A stretch of DNA of 64,000 nucleotides from Pyrenophora tritici-repentis (GCF_003171515.1 NC_089394.1:3224001-3288000); one strand, 5' to 3'; positions 44,219 to 56,692 are shown, counted from the stretch's first letter. Notes: a model not told the origin generated them from the sequence alone. Numbers and translations are program-made.

Positions 44219-44382
44219 TGTCAGATAGCAGGGTTACTCGACGTTGGCAGCAACCAATCAGCGTAGAGAGGGTCAGTGCGCCCCTCAAGAGGGCCACAAG
44301 CGCGGACACACGATAGACAGAACACAATACAGACAATCATCAACATCCATCACTTTTGTGCAATATCTCATTATATCTGACA
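44219..44382 (+). repeat. Copia-B 3' LTR
   Basis: 164 bp, identical by eye to the 5' LTR, directly after the GAGGGGG tract. Confidence 0.95.
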
Positions 44383-44662
44383 CTAGCAATGTGAGAACTT
44401 ATCAGATAAGAGGCATAAAAAACTAAAGTATACAAACACTGTATCGTGGACGGTACTACTAATGTATTGCCTATTGTCGCAGTCTATGCAAGACTGCAGA
44501 AGCAATGAATTTAGCTGAGCCAAAGCAACAAGCCGCTGTAACAGCAACAAGGTGGCACTGCCTCAACAAGAAAAAGCAATAGCTATACATTAGAGGTAAA
44601 TGAAGATAGTTGTTGCACGCGTGGGTGAGGTGAAAAGTTAATTTGTATTTTTACTAGCTTTC

Positions 44663-44808
44663 TAAAGTCTGCGCTTATGTGACGAAAAACCCTGTGAGCC
44701 GAAAATGACCAACCGGATCGCAAGGATGATACTCTTCTCTACGACCCTCATGATCCGGTTGGTTATTTTCGGCACACAGGGTTTTTCGTCACATAGGGAC
44801 AGACTTTA
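44663..44808. repeat. MITE-1 copy
   Basis: Starts TAAAGTCTGCGCTTATGTGA and ends GTCACATAGGGACAGACTTTA. Confidence 0.9.
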
Positions 44809-44957
44809 GTGATTTTCTCGCTACGGGGTGATGGATAGTAGGTGTCATAATCTCCTCAAGATTTTCAGTATGCGCGCAGAAAGCGAAGTGTTGAAAGTCA
44901 AAGTACCCCTCTCATTTGTTCCAGCACGGCAGGTATCCCAGCACTCAGGGAGAGACG

Positions 44958-46146
44958 TTAGATATTTCGGTCTTCTTCGTGCACAGTAAAAAGCCATCCA
45001 AACTCGTCGTAGGCCTTGCCCCGTTGGATGGCGCTCAGTTGATTCAACAACGTGGAAAACACTAAACCACCCTTGTTTTGTTCTTCGGATAGATATGTAA
45101 TAATCTCAGACTCAGCCTCAACTTGGAGGCGTGGAGTGCTAGGCATTCCTTGTGTAATAGATCGTCGAGTGATGGATTTGATCGGTATTAGGACCACTGA
45201 AGTCCCCACTCCAAGGACTTCGCTAAAAGAGGGCAACTCTTTGTAATCGACAGGGCGCTTTTCCACCTTCCATCCCAATTGTTGAGCGATATGCTGAACA
45301 CTGTCGCTCGTGACGCTATCGATTGTGCAACGAGAGTCAGGTACCACTAATGTTATGTTTGAATCGCCCTGGGAGTGCACGCCAATGAATGCGCAAGAGC
45401 TAAACTCATCGACCTCTTTGTGATGCACACTGTCTAAGTGTAGTGTGATACCAAATCCTTCTGCGCGTGCCTTGTCGCTCCAACGAATTACGGGTGCATA
45501 ATTTCCACCCACCTTTGCGTGACCTGTACCCTTTGGTGCTGCGCGGTCAAAATCGTCTAAGATAAGTGCCTTAACTGGCTGTGTTCCAAGGTGGGCACAT
45601 GTTGTCGGAACTACAAAGACACAGAATGTATACTCACTTGGTGCACTGAGTCCAAGGTGAGCGCTTGTCCCATACAGCTGCGGTCGAACATAAAGCGCTC
45701 CCCCGGACTCATACGGTGGAACGTAGTTAGCGTTCAGAGCTACAGCAGCCCTGCAAGCTCGGAGAAACATCTCAACGGGGACAGGCGGCATCGAAAGGAC
45801 GATGCTTGAATGCTGAAAGCGGATGGCGTTGAGGTTGGGACGGAACAGGACAATTCTACCGGGATCGCCAGGCGTACGGAAGGCTTTGAACCCTTCTAAA
45901 GCCTGTTGGCCGTAGTTCAGAGCTGGCGACATGCCGTGGACGCGCATATAAGGATCTGAAACGAACTTAAGAGGTGTCCATTCCCCAGTGGTTTTCGAGT
46001 ACGTGGATTCAATGTGACCATTTACTACAACTATAAGTCTTTTATTTTCTAATACCTAGTATGCACACACCTTCATATACTTGACGGTTATTGTCGGCTT
46101 TGTTCCAATCAATAGTAGCTACTGGAGGAGGCGGAAAACCCGACAT
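44958..46146 (-). CDS. Branched-chain-type (class IV) aminotransferase, two exons
   Basis: Exons 46146-46071 and 46024-44958; the 46-bp intron has GTGTGT/TTGTAG ends, and the join reads ...QVYEVNGHIESTYSKTTG, as expected for the family. About 380 residues. Motifs: RVHGMSPALNYGQQALEGFKAFR near the start of exon 2, GTGHAKVGGNYAP with the PLP-binding Lys (~196), and the C-terminal GTSVVLIPIKSITR phosphate-binding region. Class IV enzymes interconvert Val/Leu/Ile or related amino acids and 2-oxo acids. In a metabolite cluster it would supply or remove a 2-oxo acid precursor. HC-toxin-type clusters also carry such a gene, but no closer link is claimed. No presequence is obvious. It is divergent from the methyltransferase. 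Confidence 0.9.
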
Positions 46147-46455
46147 GATAAATTGTAGTCCTTAGTATTCTCTTAGTAGCTTGTTACTCTTACGGCAAAG
46201 ATTAGTTAAACCACTTGAATATAAATCTAGATTTCGTACTTACTAATCAATTACTATGAAGGCAAGCGAGACAACGAAATACGGAACAACGAATACAAGG
46301 GGATAAGCTGAAGCCTTAGTTATAGTAGCCGATAGTGTAGAGTCGATATGTAGGGGATAATAAACCAATGTGTAGCTCGCAATTATCTGACTTACATTGG
46401 TGTTGACTATGGAATTAGTAGCTTTGTATTATTAGTATGAGTAGTAGAGTACGGA

Positions 46456-46620
46456 TAGTGTCACGGTAACGGCTAGTGTCACGGTAACGGCTAATGTCAC
46501 GGTAACGGCTAGTGTCACGGTAACGGCTAGTGTCACGGTAACGGCTAGTGTCACGGTAACGGCTAGTGTCACGGTAACGGCTAGTGTCACGGTAACGGCT
46601 AGTGTCACGGTAACGGCTAT
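46456..46620. repeat. Minisatellite, 18-bp unit TAGTGTCACGGTAACGGC
   Basis: About nine tandem units, nearly identical. The unit is a multiple of three, so it leaves a spurious open frame (repeated TLAVTV) on the minus strand. Confidence 0.95.
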
Positions 46621-46833
46621 GGTCCCGGTCAAACCATCAAGAACTGCCGTGTACTGTTGTCAGATTGTGATGGGTTATCAAAGACGGGGATAATAATCTA
46701 ATAATATGATAGGGATTAATTGTATTATTCTGGTCTGATGTGGTGTCGTATTGTGTTGTTTCTGATCCAACGCAGTTCGATCAGTTGGATCGCGGTGGAT
46801 CGTGCGCGCTGACTAATTTTAACTGATCCACAG

Positions 46834-46860
46834 AATCTGGGTGCTCCGAACACCCAGATT
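46834..46860. other. Perfect 10-bp-stem hairpin
   Basis: AATCTGGGTG and CACCCAGATT flank a 7-nt spacer. It lies between GATCCA-rich sequence and a CCACCACCC tract. Function unknown; perhaps a relic of a transposon end. Confidence 0.5.
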
Positions 46861-47251
46861 TTGTCCACCACCCAAAATATGCCCATATTCTGACAACTGT
46901 TTACCTAGTACCGTCCGACACTATCATATCCTGTAAGGTACTATCTCAAAAGCTACCCAATCTATAATAAGCCCTGAGGTAGCCGTATTAAAGGTCTATG
47001 TTTCGGAATACTGACTTCCGGCTGTAACATAACCGGCTACATAGTTTTACATACCCTAGTTAATCTAAAGAGTGAGAAATTACTACTAGCCTCAGCTATA
47101 TAACATGTTTCCTTCTGGTCAAAATTCTAGTAGCATTTTTTTAGGCTGAGGCTTCGTTGTTACAATCTGATCTGCCATATCTAAGCCAATCTCTTTACTC
47201 AAGGAACGACTAATCCTCTATCTTATTGAATCGTTATAAGTCACATTCTAG

Positions 47252-48325
<1,074 letters not shown>

Positions 48326-48447
48326 GGACGAGATAGCTAACGTCCGTCTCTGTGGGTCGAATACCCCCCCGCAGCGAACCACCACTATCGTTCAAGCACG
48401 TTATACCTACGCAGTGGAGATTCCTAGATGTGAGTAAATAGGGACAG

Positions 48448-48683
48448 TGTTGCGGTTTGTGAGGCAAAGGTATTGCGCATGTCACGTGCGTTGTCCTGGC
48501 GCTCCTCCCTCCCCTCCATGAGCACTTTCTCCCCTCACCAGCATCAGAGATACGTCATGTAAATAGACCCTGATTATGGCTACATATAAGGTGGCCATGA
48601 CAGCACAACAACAACAGAACACAATATACTCTGATGACTGCCTCGCGCGGTTACACTTTAATTGACTGCATTGTACTGCAACA
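48448..48683 (+). repeat. LTR-like repeat, family 2
   Basis: TGTTGCGGTTTG...TACTGCAACA, 236 bp, very close to 19993-20228. It has no matching target duplication and, as there, is followed by a mariner relic. Confidence 0.7.
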
Positions 48684-48758
48684 ATAAGCCTTGGGTGAGG
48701 CGGCTAGACTTCGGCTGGGTTGTTCTTGGCAGGACAGAACTTTTGAAGGGCACCTCTG
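48684..48758 (-). mobile_element. Tc1/mariner terminal relic
   Basis: About 75 bp, ending AACTTTTGAAGGGCACCTCTG and TA; matches the end of the relic at 20229-20434. Confidence 0.6.
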
Positions 48759-49173
48759 TACACAGAGATACAAAATATGCAGGGAGAATCGATATGCGAT
48801 TTCATAGCACCAAGCTCATAACTGTCACGGTTTGGTGATGGGACGATGCCTATCTGAGACTAGCGCTGTTTATGGTCACTCACCTACATAAACTTTCCAT
48901 AGCTTGTACAATACAACCTCAGTCAATCCTCAACTTCTTCCCTATGCGTACGGTTCACCCACTCCAACAATAACTGTTGGAGCTGTGGGACTGATAGGAT
49001 ATCAAGCGTGAGGGATTTGATCAGATTCTGCTGTCCTGCCGAGACTCAGAAGATATCAAACTATATATTGTCAAGGATCAGTTCGCCAATGAGAGCGCTT
49101 CATCTTCCAGACCGAGCGCTCAGTCCAGCTTTGATCCATATATTCCTAGAATGATCCAGTCTGCGACAAAAAT
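48759..49173. other. Intergenic stretch, no gene seen
   Basis: 3' flank of P450-3. A small inverted repeat CCAACAATAACTGTTGG lies at about 48963-48979. Nothing else recognised. Confidence 0.5.
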
Positions 49174-51061
49174 CTATTCAATTAAAACCCGAACGCCTGA
49201 ACTTCCTCTTTGTGGTTGTGGTACAAAAGTATCATGTTTGATATCAACGTCAGCTCTGCTTGTTTGGTAGAGCTGCATATTGAAGGTTGTAAACAAAGTC
49301 GCTACAGTGAGATATAGATTTGACCAAGCCAAACTAAATCATTGAAGATCTATTAGTAAATAACATCTGTGGACGATTGGAAAATTTGGGAGTTGAACAT
49401 TCAAACTTACTTCATCCCAACGCACTGTCTTGAACCTCTACCAAATGCTACTAGGTATTTGTTCAAAATCTTTCGCTCTTGTAGATCTGTCCAACGCTCA
49501 GGAATAAAGTCGTGCGAGCGAGGGAATATGGATTCATCGTGATGAATCATAACAGACGTCATGCCGACAGGGGTCTTTGCTATGGTTAGTGATGGAAAAC
49601 GATCTAGAGTTCCCTTCTCGAGCTTACGTTTGGCGGAATTTTAATATCCTTGTAGTAGAGTGGCCCTTCTGGTGAACTCCGCTGAGAACGATGGGATAAT
49701 CCATAGGAGAGCCTGAGATATAAATATGTCAGCTCTATTTATACAAATAGGTGATACAATGACATTACTAACCTAAGGCCTTCGAATATAACTCCTGTCT
49801 AGTAGATATTAGCTTGCTAGTTTCCATACTAATGTTAATTGAAGGCAACCAACTAAGTAAGGTAACTGCTCTAACATATGAACCGAAATCCCGTCATGCA
49901 TTACATTTCCTAGCTCGTTCCTCAACCTATTTAGTATTTGGGGCTTGTCCAGAACATGGAAAGTGATCACTGCGAGCGTATTTGCTGTGGTCTCCGTCCC
50001 AGCTCCGATGAGGCTCACAATCTCATGGTTGACTCTCTCCTCCGTTCTTTCTTCGGGTGGAAGCCGGGCATTTGCAAGCCCATTGAAAAGAGGGGGGTGA
50101 GTTGATGGTTCTCCCTCCAAGGTATCGTCTTTGGCTTTGGATCCTTGAAAGACTGCTCTAGCGACTTCATCACACTTTTGTCTATACTTCTTGGTTCTCA
50201 TCACCTTAGGGAAAGTTCGAGACACAAACCATTCAGGTAGGAAAAACAAGGGAACTATTGCCCAGGGAATATGTCGAGTAATCATCCCAATTTCCATCAC
50301 GTCCTTGATGGTTTTGTGCCATTCAGGAAACAAGTCTGGAATATCAAGATAATTCCAGCATTGTGGACAAGTATACTCCGTTATAATGTCCGTCATAAAA
50401 CAGGTGTAAGCATGCTCTATCATGAGTGGTTTTCCAGTCCCAGAGAACTCACGGACCCGCCCACAAAGTTTCTTCACCTTCCCCCTGAGTAATGGCTCCA
50501 AGCCCTGAACCTTCTGCTTGGAAAAATATGGAGAAATGGCTGAACGACGAAGACGATGCAATTTGTGATCGACCGTGGCAAATGTTGATTTTGGGACGTT
50601 CAGGTATTTCAAAAACCATTCGGACTTATTTCGTGGGGAAGTAAGCGAATATACAGTCTCATGATACTGAGGGTCGTTAATGTGCACCTCAAATGGGCTG
50701 ATACGCACAATCGGTCCTATTCGAGATGAGAATCATGTCTCTTCTGGAAAGAAAGCAACTCACCGTATTGTTTGTGCAACTCCTGGATCTTCATGGTGAA
50801 TCGGCCTCTAAGAATAACATCGTAGTAAAATTCGTATAACCTCGTTGCCGCAGCTAGTCTGGGACCTGGGATATGGGCTAGGCGCGAAAAGAACAGCCGA
50901 TAAACGATGATGAGAATAAGATATCCAAGAAACGAGGTTGTTACTAAGACTGCTAGGTGCTTTTTTAGAGAAGTTGCAAACTGCCTGGAGGTCATAAAAG
51001 ACTCCATGGGGTGAAAAAAGCTAATCCAGGCCGTAAGCATTTTTGAATTATTCTTGCCCAT
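49174..51061 (-). CDS. Cytochrome P450 monooxygenase (P450-3), six exons
   Basis: Exons on the minus strand: 51061-50764, 50716-49854, 49798-49773, 49712-49628, 49574-49411 and 49333-49174. The introns are 47, 55, 60, 53 and 77 bp with GT...AG ends, and each join restores a P450 motif. The start could be Met 51061, 51040 or 51007. Motifs: membrane segment [51 protein letters not shown] (I-helix), FEGLR (ExxR, made by joining the tiny exon 3 to exon 4), [16 protein letters not shown] (heme). The family resembles trichodiene-oxygenase-like fungal P450s. Complete and apparently functional. A solo LTR lies immediately upstream of the 51061 start. Confidence 0.88.
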
Positions 51062-51068
51062 CCAAAAG

Positions 51069-51265
51069 TGTCGGCATACACACGGTGTGTCGCCTAATAA
51101 GGCCCAATGTACCGCCTCGATCCTACTTCGGCCCAACTCGGACCCAACGTTATGTATACCTTCGTAGCCCCCACATTCGTAGAATCATCATACACCAGAA
51201 TACCAATACACAAGATTACCTTAGCTACTGTTATTCACCGTACGATCGTACAAGGCCTTCCAACA
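51069..51265. repeat. Solo LTR, family 3, at the P450-3 5' end
   Basis: 197 bp, TGTCGGCATACACACGG...GGCCTTCCAACA, with perfect duplication AAAAG at 51064-51068 and 51266-51270. The other copy is 62564-62760. Confidence 0.9.
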
Positions 51266-51613
51266 AAAAGTGAATTTTTCAAGGAGATAAGTACAGTGGC
51301 ATGCTATAAGAGGGGAAGCCACAATGGTTACTGAATATAATACCTAAAACCTGGTATAAATAATGGCTAGCGACTGCGGCTTCACCCCTGCACGCAGCTG
51401 CACAACGGTTTTTGATAGCCCCACGTTCTGTATATGGCTTAGCGCTAGATGTCTGCCGCAAGATAGTTGGTTTGATTGGCCAGTTGTCGATCTAACGGTG
51501 ACTGATTTTGTGGCATGTTACACGAAGAGGTGAAGCCACAATCCCTAATGACTGTATCAAACGTTCATTGCGATAAGAGTAAGAAGAGGCCTATGTTTAG
51601 TGCCTTCGCGTTA
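51266..51613. other. Intergenic stretch, no gene seen
   Basis: Probable original upstream DNA of P450-3, now separated from it by the solo LTR. A CTTCACCCCTGCACGCAGCTGC-type stretch recurs weakly near 55330. Confidence 0.4.
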
Positions 51614-53124
51614 CAGAGGTGGCTTTCAAAAGTAATTGCTGACAGGGGTGTCTTGAATTTAGCCGAAATACTACCGAAACAGAGACAGATCAGTCTCAAC
51701 GTTCTCTTGGCAGACCTCTGCCTTCCTTATACTCATTCCCACCATCGAGTTCAATGATCTTTTGAACATGGATAGGAATCCTCTCTATCCATGCCTGGAT
51801 CTGTGACTGTGGAAGATCACTCCAGGCCTGCTGCCATGCTTTTGTGGCCTCTCCTCTATTCTTTGGAGCGCCTTTCTTAGTAGTTCTTCTCTTCAACCAT
51901 GACCACGCTGGTTCAATAGCGTTAAGATCAGGTGAGTTACCACACCAGAAGAGCTTCTCCACACCCTCTCGTTGGTAGATGAGATTCTAGGCGTGGTGAG
52001 CATGAGAGGGAGCCTTATCTTCTTGAACAAGAGTACCTAGTCTCTCTCTCATACACTTCTTAGCGAAGGGGATAAGCTTTGGGAGAAGGACCCCAGTTTG
52101 ATACCGCCACCAATCAATACCACCTTTATCACTACCACGAGTGAGCTTCCCGTTCTCCTTAGTCCATCTCCATTGAGGAGCTCTACCAGGCTTATTTCTT
52201 AAGCCTATCCTCTTTATGCCCGTAGTAAGCTCCCACTCCTCTCTTATAATAGGCTCTAGAACCTCATTTATCTCATCGATCTTAAGAGCTGCATCTCTCT
52301 TCTCTTGAGCTGTCTCTGGCCTCCATACATGGGAGGGACCTTTGTAATTATACGTGAAGCAGCCCCAGAACATGAACTCAGAGTATCCCTTCCACCTCTC
52401 TCGTATCACAGATCTTGTAAAAGCCTCATCTGCCTTTCTCCACACTCGATACCCACCACGACGGTGGTTCAGCACAACAGAGGTCTTATCCGACTAGATA
52501 ACGTTCTTCTAGTCCTCAAGAGTCTAGTGCTGATAAGCGAGACACCAGTCAAGTCTATCTTGTCTCATCTTCCTCGTCAACCCAGGCTTCCTCGTCGGCT
52601 TGGTCTTCTTGTATCCTGCTGCCTTGAGAACTCTCCACACTGTGGTAGAAGAGACGTCGTGACCGTAGAGACTAAGATCACCAGCTATGTCAGCACAGCT
52701 CTTCTCTCGTCCATAACGGTCACGGCGTACTTTCTCAACAGTAGCTTCATGGATAGCCTCTTGCTTGCGTGGGCGGCCTGAGCGAGGAGCATCCTCAAGA
52801 TATTCAGGAAGAATCTTCAAGGTTGGTCCATTTGGCTCAAAGCCTCGCTGGCAGGCACGGCTATAGATAGAGTCGATAGTGCGTGGAGAGATGCCTAGGA
52901 TCTCACTAATCTGACTCGTTGATCTACCCACAAAGCGGGACTTTAAAGTGAGAATAGCGGCACGTGTAGAGATATCTGTATAACGAGGAGCCATTGTAAC
53001 AGTAAAGAAACACCAAAGAAAGCAAGTTTACTGCTTTCTCCAGCTTCAAAAAACTCCGAAGGTGCCAAGAAATGTCGGGCCGAATACCAACCGCGCTAGC
53101 AATTACTTTTGAAAGCCACCTCTG
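51614..53124 (-). mobile_element. Mariner-A: Tc1/mariner element
   Basis: 27-bp inverted repeats (CAGAGGTGGCTTTCAAAAGT...) at 51614 and 53124 with TA on both sides (51612-51613, 53125-53126). A complete but RIP-type damaged transposase lies inside. Confidence 0.9.
51696..52994 (-). pseudogene. Mariner-A transposase, four TAG stops in one frame
   Basis: From Met 52994 one frame runs to 51696, with TAG at 52524-52526, 52509-52511, 52494-52496 and 51987-51989. Comparison with Mariner-B shows the first three replace Trp (DWTLEDWKNVIW) and the last a Gln. Domains: N-terminal helix-turn-helix (RSTSQISEILGISPRTIDS), Tc1-type paired-like region (TTVWRVLKAAGYKKTKPTRK), DDE_3 core (SDKTSVVLN with the first Asp, QEDKAPSHAH, NSPDLNAIEPAW). 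The Glu after the first Asp is Lys, another TpG-to-TpA change. Non-functional as it stands. Confidence 0.9.
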
Positions 53125-53193
53125 TACACATCATTTTCATGCACGATGTGCAACTTTTCTATCTTACACGTCATTTTAGCGCTGTACACGTCA
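53125..53193 (+). promoter_or_regulatory. ACGTCA motif cluster upstream of the transesterase
   Basis: TACACGTCAT at 53165-53174 and 53184-53193, plus TACACATCAT at 53125-53134, about 135-200 bp before the start codon. Shared with the NRPS upstream region. Confidence 0.5.
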
Positions 53194-53328
53194 TACTCGT
53201 AGAATCCAGTAGGGGATATTCGTAATAGAATTCAGAAGTAAACAATCAAACATTTCCTATTTCAATTTGTAGTTCCAATGAATTTTATGTTCTGTTAAAG
53301 CCCATGGCACGCTCACTTTATTATCGCC

Positions 53329-54923
53329 ATGGACTGTGCAAAAATGGACACTCCTGGTAGAGGCTTTCCCGGCCTTGTCACATTGGCTGTCAATAGAGCA
53401 GGTAGATATAATATGTTCTCGATTTCTTACATCTTCAGTTTGCGAGAAGCGTAGCCTGAATGATTTGTTCTAGGCATGTACCTGCTTCTTATTGATCAAA
53501 GCTTACTCTCTACGACAGGCAAACGATATTCTCATTTCTCGGGAGATATCTCACCTGAGCCGAGCGCGTCATCTTTTACGCCTTCTACTGTAGTATGGCT
53601 AGCATCTTGTACTAAACTTGTGACGATGGTTGCGGTTTTACATTGCATCGAACGTGGCTTGTTTTGCTTGGATGATTACGCCTCGGACTTTCTCATGGAG
53701 TGGAAGGAACCCATGATTTTGCACGGATTTGATGAGACAGGACAGCCAATCATGTCGAAAGCAGAGAATAAGATCTCGATATATCATCTAGTTACGCATA
53801 CAAGTGGTATGGGGTACGAATCTCTTTCGGAGGAGCTTGCAAGGTATACAAACCTAAAAGGAGAGTCAAAAAAGGGAACCACTGGCGACATCGTAAGCTT
53901 CTCTTGAATTCCGCTGAACACTCCTTTTGGAGATCTTATTCTGATGTTGTACAAGCTTGGGGCTGACGCTTTATATTTCAAGGTCTATGGGTTCAATCTG
54001 CCTCTTCTTTTTGAACCGGGAGAGGGATGGCATTATGGCTGTGGTATGGATTGGGCCGGTAAAATCGTCGAACGAACGAACCCAGAGCGACTAAAGCTAG
54101 GCGACTATATGAAGAAGTACATCTTCGACCCTTTAGGAATGAAAAGTATGACCTTTTCGCTTCTTTCTCCTGAAGATATTCGTTCAAGGATTCCTAAATT
54201 AGCAGTCCGGATGGAAGATAATGGAATCTCAACTTTAGCCGCTGTCTGGCCCGAAGACCCTCCAGATGATTGTGGCGGCGTTGGTCTCTACGGAAGTGCG
54301 GAAGATTTTATGAAGCTCTTGGAAATGCTATTGCAGAAAAATGGAGAGGTATTACACCCGGAAACGATAGAAAGATTATTTACACCGCAGCCTAGTGAGT
54401 CCAGATATTTTACTCGCTTTATGTCAGACAGGATGTTGCAGGCAACTATGGGAGTGCCTCTACACATACCATGTCAATGGGCTTTCGGAGGTTTAGTTAC
54501 TTCGGATCTTATCGAAGGAAGGAGAGAAGCAGGTGCGGTTTGTTGGGGGGACTCCCTAATATCAAATGGGTAAGTCTTTATGCTTTTACATTCTCAACTG
54601 ACGTCCATCTCTGTGCAACGAGAAATCCTGTGGGCCGAGAAGAGCCAATGAAACACCGCCTTGTTGCAAAACTCGTCATCCCTACAGTTCCATTGGCTGT
54701 TCTCGGTTCACCGGGTTTCTCGTTGCACAGGGATGGACGTTAAATAGATAGAGAATTTAGACATATTCACCATCATAATAGAGTACAGCTGACTGATTTA
54801 TAGTGGATTGACTTCAAGAGAGGAATTTGTGGCTTGTATACTTCACAAGTTTTTCCTCCATTCGATGTAATATCTAATAGCCTTTTTACTCAATTTGAAG
54901 AGGATGTTTATTCTAAACTTTAG
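53329..54923 (+). CDS. Beta-lactamase-like transesterase/esterase, four exons, one-base frameshift
   Basis: Proposed exons: 53329-53401, 53519-53892, 53983-54569 and 54804-54923. Joins restore FPGLVTLAVNRAGKRYSHFSG and GDIVYGFNLPLLFEPGEGW. The 90-bp second intron removes an in-frame TGA. Motifs: SxxK nucleophile SCTK in WLASCTKLVTM, the YHLVTHTSG region, HYGCGMDWAG, and a C-terminal WIDFKRG...GLY segment in exon 4. The family includes class C beta-lactamases, EstB-like esterases and LovD acyltransferases. The G run at 54545-54550 is one base too short for the WGGLPNIKW motif seen in the adjoining frame, so the end of exon 3 is out of frame: a real null or a sequencing slip. A fold-back element sits in the third intron. 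Confidence 0.75.
54596..54742. repeat. MITE-2 inside the last transesterase intron
   Basis: AACTGACGTCCATCTCTGTG...CCTGTGGGCCGAGAAGAGCC pairs with GGCTGTTCTCGGTTCACCGGG...GGGATGGACGTTA. Same architecture as MITE-1 but different arms. Confidence 0.75.
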
Positions 54924-55157
54924 TAGAGCATTTTACTTTGGCACATTGCTTGCCAAGTAAGTATGCTCTGCTAAATAGGTTTACTACTGTCAGAAACAGG
55001 GTGCATGCCTAGAAAGAGTATACTGTTAGATAACAGCATAGCAGCGAGGGTAGGCGATACTGCTTTGTAGTACAAAGCTCGGGTGTAACCACTTAAATAC
55101 CACACACTGGATAAAAAGAATAAGATAGCAAGGAACTATTTAATAAATATTCTTTAA

Positions 55158-55305
55158 CCAACGTCTGTCACTGTACAGCGAAAAACACTGTAGACCGAGA
55201 ACTACCAATTAGGCAGTGGGAATTGCTGACTCATATCACGCCCTTGCTCTCCCATTAGACATTCTCAGCCCACAGTGTTTTTCGCCGTGTAGTGACAGAC
55301 GTCAC
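55158..55305. repeat. MITE-3 fold-back element
   Basis: CAACGTCTGTCACTGTACAG...CACTGTAGACCGAGAAC pairs with ATTCTCAGCCCACAGTG...GTGTAGTGACAGACGT. Related in layout to MITE-1 and -2. Confidence 0.75.
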
Positions 55306-55641
55306 TTGTTTTACAGTTGTTAGCGATTGCAGCTTTACCCCTACATGCAGCTACGTAACGAGTCTGAATGCCCCTCAAACTTCCGTATGGATGTGAATGT
55401 TCGCAGCAAAATAGGTGATGTGATTGGTCAATTGCCGATCCAATAATGACTAGTCTTTAGAATGCTTACGTGCAGGGGGAAAGGAGGGGTGAAGCCGCAA
55501 TCGCTAATAACATGATATTTAATATCATCGCACCAGATAGCGCGTTTTGTCTGAGAAGGGGATTCACAAACTAATGACGGCTAACGCTGTTCCATAGCGA
55601 TTTTCGTATTTGCCTTTCTTCATACTCTTCTTTGTGTACTG
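55306..55641. other. Intergenic stretch, no gene seen
   Basis: Contains the weak similarity to 51360-51540 noted there (GCAGCTACGTAACG and GTGAAGCCGCAATC), suggesting another old shared repeat. Confidence 0.4.
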
Positions 55642-55791
55642 TAACCAGAGTCTGTCACTATGTGACGAAAACCCCCGTGTGCCGAGAACGACCAACCGGA
55701 TCGCAAAGATGACACGCTTCTCTACGACCCTCACGATCCGATTGGTCATCTTCGGCACACGGAGTTTTTCGTCGCATAGGGACAGACTTTA
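55642..55791. repeat. MITE-1 copy, left tip degenerate
   Basis: Left end AGTCTGTCACTATGTGACGA, right end CGTCGCATAGGGACAGACTTTA. Confidence 0.8.
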
Positions 55792-55807
55792 CTACATTAG
55801 AATTTTT

Positions 55808-55861
55808 TGTCGGTTCTGTCGGTTCTGTCGGTTCTGTCGGTTCTGTCGGTTCTGTCGGTTC
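55808..55861. repeat. Minisatellite, 9-bp unit TGTCGGTTC
   Basis: Six tandem units just right of a MITE-1 copy. Confidence 0.95.
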
Positions 55862-56103
55862 TAAAATCTATGGAGAGCTTGAGAGGGGCAGGGGCAGGGA
55901 CAGCGACAGGGATAGGGTCAGGGGCCAGAACAACAAAGTCATCTGCGGCTGTTCGCAGCCGAACAATAGCAATAGTTTAACTAGAACGTGGTATTTCCAA
56001 TGTCGTATAAGCTGTGATTTTTGAATGAGGTTATTCGTATCTAAACGAAATCGATTTGCAGCCTAAATCTTGGTGCTTTGAATCCAAATCGCGACGAAGT
56101 TGC

Positions 56104-56249
56104 TAAAGTCTGCCCCTATGTGACGAAAAATTCCGTGTGCCGAAGATGACCAATCGGATCGTGAGGGTCGTAGAGAAGCGTGTCATCTTTGCGATCCGGT
56201 TGGTCGTTCTCGGCACACGGGGTTTTTCGTCACATAGTGAAAGACTTTA
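56104..56249. repeat. MITE-1 copy sharing its terminal TA with Mariner-B
   Basis: Starts TAAAGTCTGCCCCTATGTGA; its last TA (56248-56249) is also the left target duplication of Mariner-B. Confidence 0.85.
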
Positions 56250-56424
56250 CGGAGGTGACTTTCAAAAGTTCTTGCTAGCGTATTTGTTAGCGGCCGATCA
56301 GTCGGCCCGACTTTCTTGGCACCCATCCAGATTTTTTGAAGCTGGAGGTAATGGTGGTGATAGTCTATATACTCAATTTTTTGGTGTTTTCAACTATACT
56401 ATGGCTCCTAACACTGATCCCTAT

Positions 56425-56594
56425 TGATGAAGGTGGAGAAACGTGCGTGAACTTGTTGTATTGGAGCTACGGGAGAAGAGAGAATATCTATGGTGCGCGC
56501 ACGGAGCAGCTGACTAATCAGTGCCTGGCCAATCAGAGCACGGGAAGCCTGATTCACCGTGAATACTAGTGAAGGCTCTCACCGCGTCTCGACA
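56425..56594 (-). repeat. Solo LTR of Copia-A family (first in Mariner-B)
   Basis: 170 bp, TGATGAAGGTGG...GTCTCGACA, duplication CCTAT at 56420-56424 and 56595-56599. Confidence 0.95.
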
Positions 56595-56692
56595 CCTATA
56601 CCCGTGCGCTTATTGTGACGCTGAAGTCACCTTTTGGTGGCAAATCTACCGCCCAGATCAGCGCTATCACAGGTATTTCACCACGCACTATT

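Larger units (their letters stand above)
39137..44382 (+). mobile_element. Copia-B: complete Ty1/copia LTR retrotransposon
   Basis: 164-bp LTRs (39137-39300 and 44219-44382) with TGTCAG...CTGACA ends look identical by eye. Perfect duplication CTAGC at 39132-39136 and 44383-44387. A polypurine tract (GCTGAGGGGG) precedes the 3' LTR. Gag and Pol are in one frame interrupted by three stops. Confidence 0.95.

Noticed and set aside
46456..46620. Possible CRISPR-like array
   Set aside because: Units are contiguous with no spacers, and the organism is a fungus.
46432..46632. Open frame with repeated TLAVTV on the minus strand
   Set aside because: It is only the 18-bp minisatellite read in a frame that the unit length keeps open; no other coding sign.
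51107..51334. ORFs recurring at 51043/51107 and 62427/62602
   Set aside because: They are frames through the family 3 LTR.
53476..53518. Met 53476 as the transesterase start
   Set aside because: These codons (MYLLLIDQ...) fall in the first intron; joining 53401 to 53519 restores the conserved RAGKRYSHFSG segment.
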